Below, piece by piece: positions 23,569 to 32,519 of a DNA stretch of 32,519 nt. The stretch spans positions 1 to 32,519 of the forward strand of contig CALPIT020000001.1 of NCBI GenBank assembly GCA_943323705.2, given 5' to 3'. The notes under the pieces are model-generated. The model searched no databases and was not told where the DNA came from. It was given only the letters and a program-made list of their open reading frames with translations. The position numbers and the translations under genes are program-made. Every line of letters starts with the position of its first letter. Position 1 is the stretch's first letter. Origin of the DNA: Streptomyces griseus. Its GTDB lineage: Bacteria > Bacteroidota > Bacteroidia > Chitinophagales > Chitinophagaceae.

Positions 23569-26397
23569 TCACCTTGCAACAATGATTTTTTTCGTTACGT
23601 TGCCAATTTTTATCAAATAAACACCTGAAGCAAAATGTCTGATGTTGATTCTAATGGTGTATGGCGGACTAGCCAGCGTTTGCTTTTCATGGTGAACAAA
23701 CTGTCCAAGTGCATTGTATATTTTTATTTCACCTGATATGGGGACCGCACAACTATTGTTTGTTTGAAAAAAAATATCCAAATAATCAGCAGCGGGATTG
23801 GGGAATATGCGTATTGCCTCATAATCCGGGTTACTTAAGCTTAGCATCAATGTAGCCATACTATCGCATCCTGCCGCATTCATTAATGCAACAGTATAGG
23901 AACCTGCCTTGTCACACGAAATACCATTCCATGCATAAGGAAGCTGATTGGAGCAAACATCCACGTAAGTTGTACTTTGTGAAGGAGTATTTGCAATAAG
24001 TGTCAGATTGATTACGCTGTCAAAGCCTGTAGATGTGGTAACTATAGTGGTGTAATTTCCTGGCGTTGTAAGCGATTGGCCATACCATAAATAAGGAAAG
24101 TCGTTAGTGCAAATTGAAAGGCTGGTATTGAATACATTTTCTGTCAATTTCACCAAATAAGTATTAAAATCTGATATTCCTCCCTGAAAAACCGGCTGGT
24201 GTCCGTTGCTCGTGGAGATGCCAGATGGGGAATATGTCAAGCCAGACAGATAAATCACACCATTTTTGTCTGTAAAGCAGACTCCCGCCTCCTCGTCGGA
24301 GGGTCCGCCGAAGTAAGTGCTCCATTCGCGCACGCCGTCATGGTTGAATTTGACCAGGAATGCATCTTTTCGGCCTCCTCCGGATTGAGGTTGGTAGCAA
24401 CCTGTTGTGCTAAAAACGATACTGGTGCTATCTAATGGCTCGAGATCGGCTGTGCCAAATAAAAAAACATTACCCTTGTGATCTGTGGCACATGAAAGTC
24501 CATAGTCTTCTCCTATGTCTCCATAATAAGTGCCCCATTGCCTAACACCTGCACTGTTGAATTTAACCAAAAAAGCATCTGCTGAATAAAGGCCAATGCT
24601 AAGCGCTTCCTGATGTGATGCTGAACTAGCTATTTCTGAAATGGAATAGGTAGATGCAGCCAAGTATATATTTGAAGAATCGTCTATGGCTAAAGCAGAT
24701 GACCACCAACTGAACATTTCATCATCCGGTCCACCATAATAAGTGCCCCATTCCCGCACTCCATTGGTATTGAACTTGGCCAAAAAAGCATCTCCGTGAT
24801 AGACACCCCCGTTACAATCGGGTTGATGACTGCCGGGTGTTGCAATGCCATTGCCAAAGCTAAATGTTTCACCGGTTATATAAATATTTCCGGAGGGATC
24901 CGCAATACACGCAAAAACTTGATCATTCCCTAAACCGCCATAATAGGTACCCCATTGACGAACACCTGCACTGTTGAATTTAACTAAAAAACCATCGCCG
25001 TAACCAGATCCTTGAAGAAATACCTGATGGCTTCCGGTTGTAGAAATACCTTGGGACGAAACAGTAACCCCAGTCAAATAAACATTATTTAATGAATCGG
25101 TGGCGCATGACCAGCCTCTATCTTCCTCGCTACCTCCATAATAAGTACCCCATTGACGAACACCTGCACTATTGAACTTTACCAAAAACGCATCCCCAAA
25201 ATAATAGCCTCCTCTGTATACAGTTTGATGGCTGCCCGGAGTTGCGATGGCTGTAGTTGATTTGGTTTGTCCGCTTAAATAGACAAATCCGGATGTATCG
25301 GTAACGCAGGACATTCCATATTCCTGATCGCTGCCACCATAATAGGTGCCCCATTGTCTCAAACCAGAGGCATTGAATTTGACCAAGAATGCGTCAGTCG
25401 CACCGCCTCCAAAAATACTTTGATGACTACCGACAGTTGCAATTTGAGTTCCAGTATGCGATGTTGTACCTCCACTCATATACACATCACCGGATTTGTC
25501 AATAGTCATTCTAACAATGCAAAAATTATTGCCACCGCCATAATACGTGCCCCATAAACGAACTATCGGGTCGATAACAAAAGGCTGATTACTGTCCAGA
25601 TTATCAATCTCAAATTGTATGGTATTGTTTTCGATAATCCATCGAACAGGCAAGACTTTTCCATTTTGTATAACCACAGGCGATTGCTTAGTCAATATTC
25701 CCAAGGGAGTTGCCAACAACAGATCCCCCTTTTCTGAGAGATACATGGAGTCTGCACCTTGAATGGCCATTTTGATTTGATGATAGTCGGCTCCTGCACT
25801 GACCTGGTAATCATATTCCAACTTTCCGTTTTTTTCATACCATACCATATCAATACCATCATAGATGTTTTTATAGCTGATTTGATTATAGCTTTTCACA
25901 TTCGTAATTCCTTGTGGACAATGAGCCAGATAAAAGTTGTTGTAGTCGTCAAGCATTCCCTTTTTAGTAATTGTTGCTAAAGGGTTTGCGCCAACCCAAT
26001 CGAAATCTAAGCGATAGATAGTGCTGCTATCAGGAATTTGCCGTGCTTTTTTCCCCTTTTCTTCGGGAAATTCTGCTATCTGTTTCCATGAATCCACTCG
26101 AGACAATTGATATGAAACACCGGTGTGTTTTAAATGAAAAACGAATTGACCATCGGTACCACTGAAAAGCACATCACGGCGCGGCTTGAAATTCTGATCG
26201 CATACCTGCCCCTTGTTTTCGGTAAAACAAACGCGTGGGTTGGCATTGGGATGATTTAGTGAGGATGAAGGGCCAATATCTGATAACGCTTTATAATTTC
26301 TAAAAGCGGCTTCGTTTTTCTTACTTATTTCATTTTGTCCAAAAATGTTTTGTCCAAAAATTGAAATGAATAGCATTAAGAATGCTGTTTTTTTCAT
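23569..26397 (-). CDS. SBBP-repeat seven-bladed propeller protein with type IX sorting domain
   Basis: The 942-residue protein has a signal peptide (1-20), then a DUF7948-like head (FTENKGQV... FVFHLKHTGVSYQLSRV, ~55-270). Seven SBBP units follow, each with R-x-W-G/S-T-Y-Y/F-G-G and D-A-F-L-V-K-F-N at a spacing of ~65-75 residues (~195-225 bp). Next come two short C-x-x-x-L/F-P-Y-x-W-x-G / G-x-D-S repeats, and a type A sorting domain (IRIFPNPAADYLDIFF to the end). The units are similar even at DNA level. It is a surface or secreted protein of unknown ligand, on the same strand as the two other cargo genes around it. Confidence 0.92.
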   Translation of the reverse strand: MKKTAFLMLFISIFGQNIFGQNEISKKNEAAFRNYKALSDIGPSSSLNHPNANPRVCFTENKGQVCDQNFKPRRDVLFSGTDGQFVFHLKHTGVSYQLSRVDSWKQIAEFPEEKGKKARQIPDSSTIYRLDFDWVGANPLATITKKGMLDDYNNFYLAHCPQGITNVKSYNQISYKNIYDGIDMVWYEKNGKLEYDYQVSAGADYHQIKMAIQGADSMYLSEKGDLLLATPLGILTKQSPVVIQNGKVLPVRWIIENNTIQFEIDNLDSNQPFVIDPIVRLWGTYYGGGNNFCIVRMTIDKSGDVYMSGGTTSHTGTQIATVGSHQSIFGGGATDAFLVKFNASGLRQWGTYYGGSDQEYGMSCVTDTSGFVYLSGQTKSTTAIATPGSHQTVYRGGYYFGDAFLVKFNSAGVRQWGTYYGGSEEDRGWSCATDSLNNVYLTGVTVSSQGISTTGSHQVFLQGSGYGDGFLVKFNSAGVRQWGTYYGGLGNDQVFACIADPSGNIYITGETFSFGNGIATPGSHQPDCNGGVYHGDAFLAKFNTNGVREWGTYYGGPDDEMFSWWSSALAIDDSSNIYLAASTYSISEIASSASHQEALSIGLYSADAFLVKFNSAGVRQWGTYYGDIGEDYGLSCATDHKGNVFLFGTADLEPLDSTSIVFSTTGCYQPQSGGGRKDAFLVKFNHDGVREWSTYFGGPSDEEAGVCFTDKNGVIYLSGLTYSPSGISTSNGHQPVFQGGISDFNTYLVKLTENVFNTSLSICTNDFPYLWYGQSLTTPGNYTTIVTTSTGFDSVINLTLIANTPSQSTTYVDVCSNQLPYAWNGISCDKAGSYTVALMNAAGCDSMATLMLSLSNPDYEAIRIFPNPAADYLDIFFQTNNSCAVPISGEIKIYNALGQFVHHEKQTLASPPYTIRINIRHFASGVYLIKIGNVTKKIIVAR

Positions 26398-26440
26398 GTT
26401 GATTTATTTCAAATGTATTGTCAATATTTTGGAGCTAAAA

Positions 26441-27745
26441 TTATTCTTTTACAACCTTAAATGTTTGCTTCAAATGTGTTCCAACACTTAAAAAATAAAT
26501 AGCTCTCGATAAATTTCTCAAATCAATAATAGTATTTTCTGAGGTAATATTTCCTTTTAAAACAGATTTTCCGGTGTTGTCATAAACAGAGTAAACTTCA
26601 CCAAACCATTTACTATCTGCTTTTAAATTTATTTTATTTGTTGTCGGATTGGGGTAAATTATCAATTCGATACTAGGGCTTGGGCTTACTTCCATTCGAA
26701 TAATTTTCGTAATGGTGTCAGAAAAAATGCAGTTTGAAACAACTAATGTTACATTGTATGTTCCACTATTTAAATAAGCATGAATTGGGTTTTGGATAAC
26801 AGAAGTACTTCCATCTCCAAAATCCCAAAAATAATCCAGTGTATTATTTATTGAAGTTGATAAATTAGTGAATGTGGCAGTATCCCCTGAAATTGATTCA
26901 CTGAAATTAGCGAAAGGTTTATTGACGAGAAGATTCCAATCATTTGAACTATTGAAAATAGTATTGTCTGCCATCATTTGATAATATTGTGCTAATGGAC
27001 TTGATAGCCCGGCAGTAAAGCTTAACCCGCTACTGTTTAGTTTCCATATGCTGCTAAAAATAGCACAAGCAGCCACATAGCTTCCATCTATATTTGGGTG
27101 ACTATTATCCCCAGTATGTAATACAAGTGTTGTGTCATTTAAAACATTTTGCCATACCACACCTACCGGGACGCATTGAATGTTTAGTTGTTCACTTATT
27201 TCAAGATAGGCGCTAGTTAGTGAATCCTGCATATGATTGAAATTCACAAAATTTGGACTGCAATATGTGTTGCTTGGATCACATTGTATTCCTCCAAATC
27301 TTCTGCCCCATGTCATATAAGTGATAATTTTCGCACAAGGGCTGTAATGATCAATAGTGTCTTTTAATTGCATTAATGAAGGATACATATCATTATAACG
27401 ATAGAAATCAATAGAAGGAATTTGACTTTGTTCCTGGATTACAATATAGTCCCAGTTTCCTTGCCTAATTTTATTTAAAGACGTTGCATCGTTTAAATGA
27501 CCTGAAATAGTAAAACCACCTGGAATGTTTGCGTCTACAAGAAGCGTTTTGCCTGCGGAGTTTGTCAGGTTTTTTACCAACTGAGGTAAGTTGTTTGCAG
27601 ATGTATAACTATTCCCCAAAAAAAGCACGGAGAGTGTATCCTGTCCATAAGTTTTAAGGCTAAAAAGGAATACTAATAATACAACAAAAATTCTTTTTAT
27701 TTCTACACTTTGATTTTTACTTTTAAAGTTTGCTAATGCTAACAT
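26441..27745 (-). CDS. SGNH-like hydrolase (DUF4886) with PKD and type IX sorting domains
   Basis: The 434-residue protein has an N-terminal signal/anchor (~18-35). The catalytic domain opens with LFLGNSYTS (Ser46 as nucleophile candidate), has QEQSQ and MTWGRR blocks, and a late HPNIDGSYVAA segment for the Asp/His pair. It therefore resembles the SGNH/GDSL esterase fold seen in DUF4886. A PKD domain (YFWDFGDGS) follows at ~275-355, then a type A sorting domain (ELIIYPNPTTNKINL). An extracellular esterase acting on polymer-bound acyl groups is plausible; the substrate is unknown. A 43-bp gap separates it from the SBBP gene, so they may share a transcript. Confidence 0.82.
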   Translation of the reverse strand: MLALANFKSKNQSVEIKRIFVVLLVFLFSLKTYGQDTLSVLFLGNSYTSANNLPQLVKNLTNSAGKTLLVDANIPGGFTISGHLNDATSLNKIRQGNWDYIVIQEQSQIPSIDFYRYNDMYPSLMQLKDTIDHYSPCAKIITYMTWGRRFGGIQCDPSNTYCSPNFVNFNHMQDSLTSAYLEISEQLNIQCVPVGVVWQNVLNDTTLVLHTGDNSHPNIDGSYVAACAIFSSIWKLNSSGLSFTAGLSSPLAQYYQMMADNTIFNSSNDWNLLVNKPFANFSESISGDTATFTNLSTSINNTLDYFWDFGDGSTSVIQNPIHAYLNSGTYNVTLVVSNCIFSDTITKIIRMEVSPSPSIELIIYPNPTTNKINLKADSKWFGEVYSVYDNTGKSVLKGNITSENTIIDLRNLSRAIYFLSVGTHLKQTFKVVKE

Positions 27746-27761
27746 TTTTATAATTTGAAAA

Positions 27762-27845
27762 TTAAAATACTCCTTTCATTATTTCCACGCCAATTGAATA
27801 ACCAAAAATTGACGCATTAACATATTTGTAGATACTGATTTTATT
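27762..27845 (-). pseudogene. Relic duplicate of the 3' end of the PDZ-hydrolase gene
   Basis: On the minus strand this stretch reads NKISIYKYVNASIFGYSIG followed by VEIMKGVF and a TAA stop. The neighbouring gene at 27958 ends NKIRIYKDANGKTYGYAIG, VDVFKGQF, stop. About 15 of 27 residues are identical and there are no gaps. No similarity continues upstream of the relic. It is therefore the last 27 codons of a second, lost copy lying 112 bp downstream of the intact gene. Confidence 0.7.
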
Positions 27846-27957
27846 TTTTTTGTTGCTTGTATGTATTTTTTGATAGTGCAATATCTTGGGTAACTGATGT
27901 GCCGATTTATAAACAAAGTAACGTAGGTATTAAAATATTTTTTTAGCACGGTAATAT

Positions 27958-30324
27958 TTAAAATTGACCCTTAAACACATCAACACCAATTGCATACCCA
28001 TAGGTTTTTCCATTGGCATCTTTGTAGATTCTAATTTTATTACAAGCCATTCCTAAATTAACCTTCTCCCAGGTTTTACCGCCATCTTTTGTTTCGTAGC
28101 CAGAATTCATAGTGCCTACAAATCCGTGATTTTCATCAATAAAACCAACGCCAAATTCACGCGCACCGGCATCTTCAACCAAATTGATTTCTTTCCAGGT
28201 TTCACCGCCATCAGTTGTTTTAGCAATGCGTTGTTGTTTTATACTTGGATCAGGATTGTAAGATTGTATCGTTACATAACCTACTTCTTTTGTTGGAAAA
28301 GAGACCTTCCACGTGCCTTCAAATGGACGATTGGATTGATACACCTTTTTCCATGTTTTTCCTCCATCGTTGGTTTTTAAAATCAAAGCGTTTGATTTTT
28401 CTATATCCTCATCAGAGGCAGCACAAACAAAACCATTATTCTTATCAAACATTTTAATATCAAATAGCATTTTACAGTCATTGTTCATACTATTGGATGT
28501 CCAAGTTAAGCCACCATCGTGCGACACTATCATATTTGCGGGAGAGCCTACACGACCAACACCATAAATATGAAACTTGTAATCTATTTTTCCATGATTA
28601 ATGTATTGTTCTTTTACAATATCAATGGCGCAAAGTCCTTTAACATAAGGCCCACTATATTGTACCGGATTCCAGGTTTTGCCACCATCTATCGTTCCAT
28701 ATAAAGGAATCGTATCTGTAACATCGGGAAAATAGTCGGTTCCTACTGTGCCAGCAAATCCTCGTAAACTATCAACAAATGCAATGCAACGAAAAAATGT
28801 TCCTTTCTTTTCCAATTGTTTTTCCCAGTTCTCTCCTCCATTTTGTGTATGATAAATACTTCCGTAGCCATTTATATACCAGCCTTCATTTTCATTGATG
28901 AAGGCAATGTCATCTTGTTTACCTGGATAACGATATGTGTTTAATTTTTTCCATCCGTTTTCGGGTAGTTTTATTTCATCTTTTTTAGCAAGCACTTCGT
29001 TGCTCCATTTCACTGCTGAAAGTCCTATTTCATTATTATATTCATCAAACAATTGCTGTATCTGGCCATTTGAAAATTTATCATAAGCTTCCTGCATGGT
29101 TCCTGATTTGGCAAAATAATGGTCACTAGACGGATAGGTCATTAAGGTTGCATTTCCAGGATGGAAGTAATTAACGGTATTGACTATTTGCTGATGATCG
29201 GCTTTAGAAAATGCCTGGAAATCAGATTCTCCAAATTGTACCAATACTTTAGCGGTGGTATTTTTCCAGTTTTCTAAGTGAGGATAATCCTGAATCTGTC
29301 GCCAATATTCAGCATTTCTGGAATAAATTTTCCCTTTGCCATCATACTCCCAGCTGGTGCGTAAAATGCTGTCTGCTTTAGCGTCTTTAGCAATATCTTC
29401 TAGCTGCTCTTTTTTTACAAAATATCGATAATTTAAATCGTATTGAGCAACCACAGATTGTTCTACTTCAATCGGGTTCATTCCGGCCAATGCATTTTGT
29501 ATGCGGTACATTTCGATTTGATATTCAAACCAAGATTTAGCTGTTGTTCCATATACCACAACACCCGCAACATGATGTCTGGCAGTGATTGCCGGCGCAA
29601 CAATTCCGCCCATTGAGTGGCCAACAATGATGATTTGATTGGTATCTACATATGGGAGTGACTTCAACTTTTTTAATCCTGCCTCAAAATTTTCAATCTC
29701 ATCCATCAAATCACAAGACTCGCATGGTGGTGTATTTTGGCTATCGCCCAATCCACTTTTCTCGATGCGTAATGTAACATAACCTGCATCTACATATGCA
29801 TCCACAATTCGTTTGTAAGGATGATTGTTTGGCAAATCATCGATGCTACTGCAAGTATAGCCCGGAATAAAAAGCATCGCAGGCATCTTGTTATCTTTAA
29901 AAGGTTTATTAATGATGATACGCAATTGCCCCCCTTTATAATTAGCAGCATCATAAATTACAGTAGCATTATCATCTGTTTCAAATGGACGAGCAATCGC
30001 TTTCGCTTTTAATACAAGATTCTTTTTGTCGCGTAGAATGGTCAGTTGCACTTCTTGATTCGGAGTATATTTTAAGAATTGATTTATGAATTCGTCTGTA
30101 GATTCAAACGTAGCATTACCAATTTTTAGGATTAAATCGTTTTCCTGTAATTTAAGCGCTATACTTGTTCCTCTTGCAACTTGTTTTACTTTACAGCCTG
30201 TTGTTCCGTTCTCGGTAACATATTCCACTCGAGCACCAAATTGAACTTTACGCTGAAGCTGAGCATGAGTATTAATGGATATAATGGCAAGTAAAAAAAG
30301 TAAAATAATTGCACGCATAAGCAT
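27958..30324 (-). CDS. PDZ / alpha-beta hydrolase / YCF48-like propeller fusion protein
   Basis: The product is 788 residues (start at ATG 30324, or two codons later). Order: signal peptide (to ~22), a PDZ-like domain (~25-110, with VEYVTENGTTGCKV and ENDLILKIG), and an alpha/beta hydrolase (~130-420) with nucleophile elbow GHSMGG (Ser ~237), a D in FGESDF (~366) and His in SSDHYF (~402). The ~360-residue C-terminal propeller has repeated G-G-K/E-T/N-W motifs of the YCF48/sialidase type. Exported hydrolases of this kind cut ester or peptide bonds of unknown substrates. It lies 40 bp after the AraC gene on the same strand. Confidence 0.85.
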   Translation of the reverse strand: MLMRAIILLFLLAIISINTHAQLQRKVQFGARVEYVTENGTTGCKVKQVARGTSIALKLQENDLILKIGNATFESTDEFINQFLKYTPNQEVQLTILRDKKNLVLKAKAIARPFETDDNATVIYDAANYKGGQLRIIINKPFKDNKMPAMLFIPGYTCSSIDDLPNNHPYKRIVDAYVDAGYVTLRIEKSGLGDSQNTPPCESCDLMDEIENFEAGLKKLKSLPYVDTNQIIIVGHSMGGIVAPAITARHHVAGVVVYGTTAKSWFEYQIEMYRIQNALAGMNPIEVEQSVVAQYDLNYRYFVKKEQLEDIAKDAKADSILRTSWEYDGKGKIYSRNAEYWRQIQDYPHLENWKNTTAKVLVQFGESDFQAFSKADHQQIVNTVNYFHPGNATLMTYPSSDHYFAKSGTMQEAYDKFSNGQIQQLFDEYNNEIGLSAVKWSNEVLAKKDEIKLPENGWKKLNTYRYPGKQDDIAFINENEGWYINGYGSIYHTQNGGENWEKQLEKKGTFFRCIAFVDSLRGFAGTVGTDYFPDVTDTIPLYGTIDGGKTWNPVQYSGPYVKGLCAIDIVKEQYINHGKIDYKFHIYGVGRVGSPANMIVSHDGGLTWTSNSMNNDCKMLFDIKMFDKNNGFVCAASDEDIEKSNALILKTNDGGKTWKKVYQSNRPFEGTWKVSFPTKEVGYVTIQSYNPDPSIKQQRIAKTTDGGETWKEINLVEDAGAREFGVGFIDENHGFVGTMNSGYETKDGGKTWEKVNLGMACNKIRIYKDANGKTYGYAIGVDVFKGQF

Positions 30325-30364
30325 TTTTTCTTCAAAGAAACAAAGTTTGCCTAAGCCTTCTTTG

Positions 30365-31222
30365 TCAAAAATTGCTTTTTCTTATTGAGCCGGGAGTTTT
30401 ACCTAATTGCTGTTTAAAAGCTTTTGAAAATGAATGAACATCAGGAAAGCCAAATCGAATTGCCGTATAAGAAATATCATTGCCATTTATCAAATCAATT
30501 TTAGCCAACTCGAGTCGTTTGCGTTTTTGATATTGGTATGGTGAAATACCGAAGGTATTTTTGAAAACACGAATAAAGTGATATTTAGAAATACCAACTT
30601 GAAGTGAAATTTTATCTAGAGAAAGATTCTCCATAACATGGTCATCAATAAATGTTTTGGCAGAAAGGATTGCTCTGAATACATCTTCATTTGTGATGCC
30701 TTTTTTAAAACTCATTTTACTTAAATGGTCAAAAATAAATCGCTGATCGGTGATTATAGATTCTGCCAATGAATAAAAAAGTTCATCTCTTAAAATATCA
30801 TTATGATAGTTCTGATATTTAATCTTGTTATTGAGCTCAATTAATGAATAACCTAAGCTTGTATTTTTTACATTATATCGATTCACAAAAAATTGATCAG
30901 AAAGTAAAAATTCTTTTAGATCGGAACCATTAATATCATAGTAAAGGGCTACTTCAGAAATGATCTCGGTTGAAATATCTATACAAAGTCCTTGCACGGG
31001 TTGCTTTTGATTGATTTCAACAATCGATGAAGTAAAGTCATTACCGATGATGTATTCGCCTTCTTTAACAGTAAATTTTTTTTCATTTGCATAATATGTT
31101 TCTTCGCCCGATGCAACATACTTTATTCCCAGACCGGTAAAAGGCATTTCGCCATCAATTTTCGTGATTTTCGAAAACCGAATGGCATTTTTTTCTTCAT
31201 CCTTGTAAATTGTTTGATTCAT
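30365..31222 (-). CDS. AraC-family transcriptional regulator
   Basis: The 285-residue protein has an N-terminal cupin-like sensing domain (~1-130, with TGLGIKYVASGEETYYAN). The C-terminal double helix-turn-helix has LSLDKISLQVGISKYHFIRVFKNTFGISPYQY and DISYTAIRFGFPDVHSFSKAF, ending in GKTPGSIRKS. It most likely controls the hydrolase gene 40 bp downstream, and perhaps itself. The ligand is unknown. No clear operator could be picked out in the 300 bp upstream. Confidence 0.92.
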   Translation of the reverse strand: MNQTIYKDEEKNAIRFSKITKIDGEMPFTGLGIKYVASGEETYYANEKKFTVKEGEYIIGNDFTSSIVEINQKQPVQGLCIDISTEIISEVALYYDINGSDLKEFLLSDQFFVNRYNVKNTSLGYSLIELNNKIKYQNYHNDILRDELFYSLAESIITDQRFIFDHLSKMSFKKGITNEDVFRAILSAKTFIDDHVMENLSLDKISLQVGISKYHFIRVFKNTFGISPYQYQKRKRLELAKIDLINGNDISYTAIRFGFPDVHSFSKAFKQQLGKTPGSIRKSNF

Positions 31223-31347
31223 TATTGTTTTATCAGGTTGTGGCTAAAAGTTTTCGAATACACGCAGGAATAGCATTTTAGCACTGAACTTCAAATTTAA
31301 GAATTTCTGTCAAACGCTGTTGGTTCAATATATTGATTTGGCATTAA
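31223..31347. other. Region upstream of the AraC gene, no gene seen
   Basis: The 125 bp between the AraC start and the start-less frame is AT-rich. It should carry the AraC promoter on the minus strand. I find no clear palindrome, terminator or -7/-33 pair that I would defend. Confidence 0.4.
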
Positions 31348-31566
31348 TTAACTGGAGACAAATTTTACTATCAAACACTCATTGAAATTCGCTTCAGAAA
31401 TATTGTATTTATCTCTTAAATAATCAACTAAAAGTTTCGTAACATCAGAATAGAATTTGTTAGCAAATCTATAAAAAGATATTAGCTGTTTTTTAAGTGA
31501 TTTTTTTTCACTTATTTCCCGATGCAAAACTATAAAACCCTTACCAGTAAAGTTTTCATAGCCTAG
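31348..31566 (-). pseudogene. Start-less 72-codon reading frame (gene remnant or TTG-initiated small gene)
   Basis: A continuous minus-strand frame runs from a stop at 31567-31569 to TAA at 31348-31350. It contains the segments FTGKGFIVLHREISEKKSL, ISFYRFANKFYSDVTKLL and YLRDKYNISEANFNECLIV. Composition is protein-like, helical and lysine-rich. It has no ATG; the best alternative is a TTG at 31527, giving 59 residues. I do not recognise the family. It may be the 3' end of a truncated gene. Confidence 0.45.
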
Positions 31567-31598
31567 CTAAAATGAGATATAAGAATATAAAATAAATC

Positions 31599-32519
31599 TT
31601 AAGGCCTTTGCCAAAAAAATGACGAATCATTTGTTTTATAAAAAACTACATTATTAAGTTTAGATTTTGAATCTTCAATACTATTATTTTGATCATCTAT
31701 TGATAAGAGCTGTACATATTTAACAACTTTACCATCCTTCCTGGTTTCTGTATCATACTCACTTATCAATGGACATTCTAGTCGGTATAAATTCTTGGCC
31801 ATATAAGTTTCTAAGTAAAATTGTTTTGTCTGTGATGTCTGTCTATTCCAATTTGCATCAGGATTAAGTAAAAGAGTCTTGCCATTAATCAATCTTTCGC
31901 GCACCTCTTCTATACCCAATAATTCACCTTTTTCATTCATCACATATGCATCCATAGTTGGGTCAATCCAAATCCATTTATTTAAATCATTGCTGTAAAC
32001 CATATTGATTACATGACAATCTGGATCCGTGGTATCTTTAGGCAAACAAGTTACAAACCGCGATTTTATTCCCATTGACAAATAACATTCATTCAACACC
32101 GTTGCGAGTCCGCGACAATTTAATCCCCTGCCCTCTTTTTTACATACCGAAATCATGTTCAATGCATTTCTAATTTCAGGATTATCATGCATTCCATCAT
32201 GGGGAATTAAATAATGAATCCAATGCAACAAGTTAATAATTTTCGAAACCTCATTCCCAGTTCCAGCAATTGAATCCAATTTTAATTCCTGTCTGATTTT
32301 AACTAGACTTGGGTTATCCATTGGCTGGTATTCAAATTTTGGAATACTGGTGTTGGTTGAATTATTATAACTTTTGGCCGTTTTTAAAATTGATAAATAA
32401 GAAGGCTTGAATTGCACTTGAGTGTATGCTGAATCTTTGCCGTTCAATAAAACAATGAAATCGTATTTCCAATTTTCATCCTGCTTCACTTTGATTTTTA
32501 TAGAATCTATATCCGTATA
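31599..32519 (-). CDS. Transglutaminase-like domain protein (5' end outside window)
   Basis: The frame stays open to the window edge, so the real start is beyond 32519; a GTG at 32489 is only an internal codon. The visible ~306 residues contain a transglutaminase-like (cysteine-protease fold) triad: Cys in GRGLNCRGLATVLNE, His in DCHVINMVY, and Asp in WIWIDPTMDAYV. The D-x-E-V-x-K-I-I-x-L-L-x-W segment before it is typical of bacterial transglutaminase-core proteins. These are often exported and may act as peptidases. The leader region cannot be judged here. It is the last gene before the start-less frame at 31348-31566. Confidence 0.82.
   Translation of the reverse strand, partial: YTDIDSIKIKVKQDENWKYDFIVLLNGKDSAYTQVQFKPSYLSILKTAKSYNNSTNTSIPKFEYQPMDNPSLVKIRQELKLDSIAGTGNEVSKIINLLHWIHYLIPHDGMHDNPEIRNALNMISVCKKEGRGLNCRGLATVLNECYLSMGIKSRFVTCLPKDTTDPDCHVINMVYSNDLNKWIWIDPTMDAYVMNEKGELLGIEEVRERLINGKTLLLNPDANWNRQTSQTKQFYLETYMAKNLYRLECPLISEYDTETRKDGKVVKYVQLLSIDDQNNSIEDSKSKLNNVVFYKTNDSSFFWQRP

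Overview
The window looks like low-GC chromosomal DNA from a Bacteroidota bacterium, most likely of the Chitinophagaceae type. The reasons are: several secreted proteins with Por (type IX) secretion C-terminal domains of both type A and type B; families largely confined to this phylum (DUF5606, DUF6132, SBBP propellers with a DUF7948-like head, CarboxypepD_reg outer-membrane barrels); promoter-like TTTG / TAnnTTTG boxes; and weak ribosome binding sites. I saw no tRNA, rRNA, CRISPR array, prophage or intact insertion sequence.

Layout. 1-1360: a small secreted lipoprotein with a cupredoxin-like pattern (371-736), set between arrays of short tandem repeats, an orphan terminator hairpin and a MITE-like repeat. 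1361-3513 (minus): rpoN (sigma-54) followed by a PAP2-type membrane protein in one operon. 3562-4017: a small secreted protein whose end lies in a second copy of the MITE. 4018-7347 (minus): radical SAM/SPASM protein, AI-2E-family transporter and a GHL10 glycosidase-like protein. 7426-11430: a membrane-exported lytic transglycosylase, then divergent M1 peptidase (type IX cargo), GH25 lysozyme and a small membrane protein. 11431-13503: a metal-handling block, with MerC-like protein plus an NTF2-like protein on one strand and SCO1/SenC plus a Fur-family repressor on the other. They diverge from a short region carrying a TTGCAA-N5-TTGCAA palindrome. 13500-18798: M3 oligopeptidase, DUF5606 protein with a clear terminator, and a large outer-membrane barrel protein.

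18877-20864 is a sulfur/persulfide-type module: DUF2892 membrane protein, OsmC peroxiredoxin, DUF6132, single-domain rhodanese, and an ArsR-family regulator. It resembles E. coli ygaVP taken apart into separate genes. The ArsR gene is preceded by two copies of a fixed-geometry promoter/operator unit. A third copy of that unit lies 20 kb away in front of the 371-736 lipoprotein. This is the most interesting signal here, because it suggests a small regulon of the ArsR protein that includes a copper-ligand-less cupredoxin.

20887-27745 (minus) holds three large type IX secretion cargo proteins: PKD/type B, SBBP propeller/type A, and SGNH-like DUF4886/PKD/type A. Between and after them are gene relics. 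27958-31222 is an AraC regulator plus an unusual PDZ / alpha-beta hydrolase / YCF48-like propeller fusion, with a relic of that hydrolase's 3' end just downstream. The window ends inside a transglutaminase-like protein gene (31599 to beyond 32519, minus), with a start-less reading frame just downstream of it.
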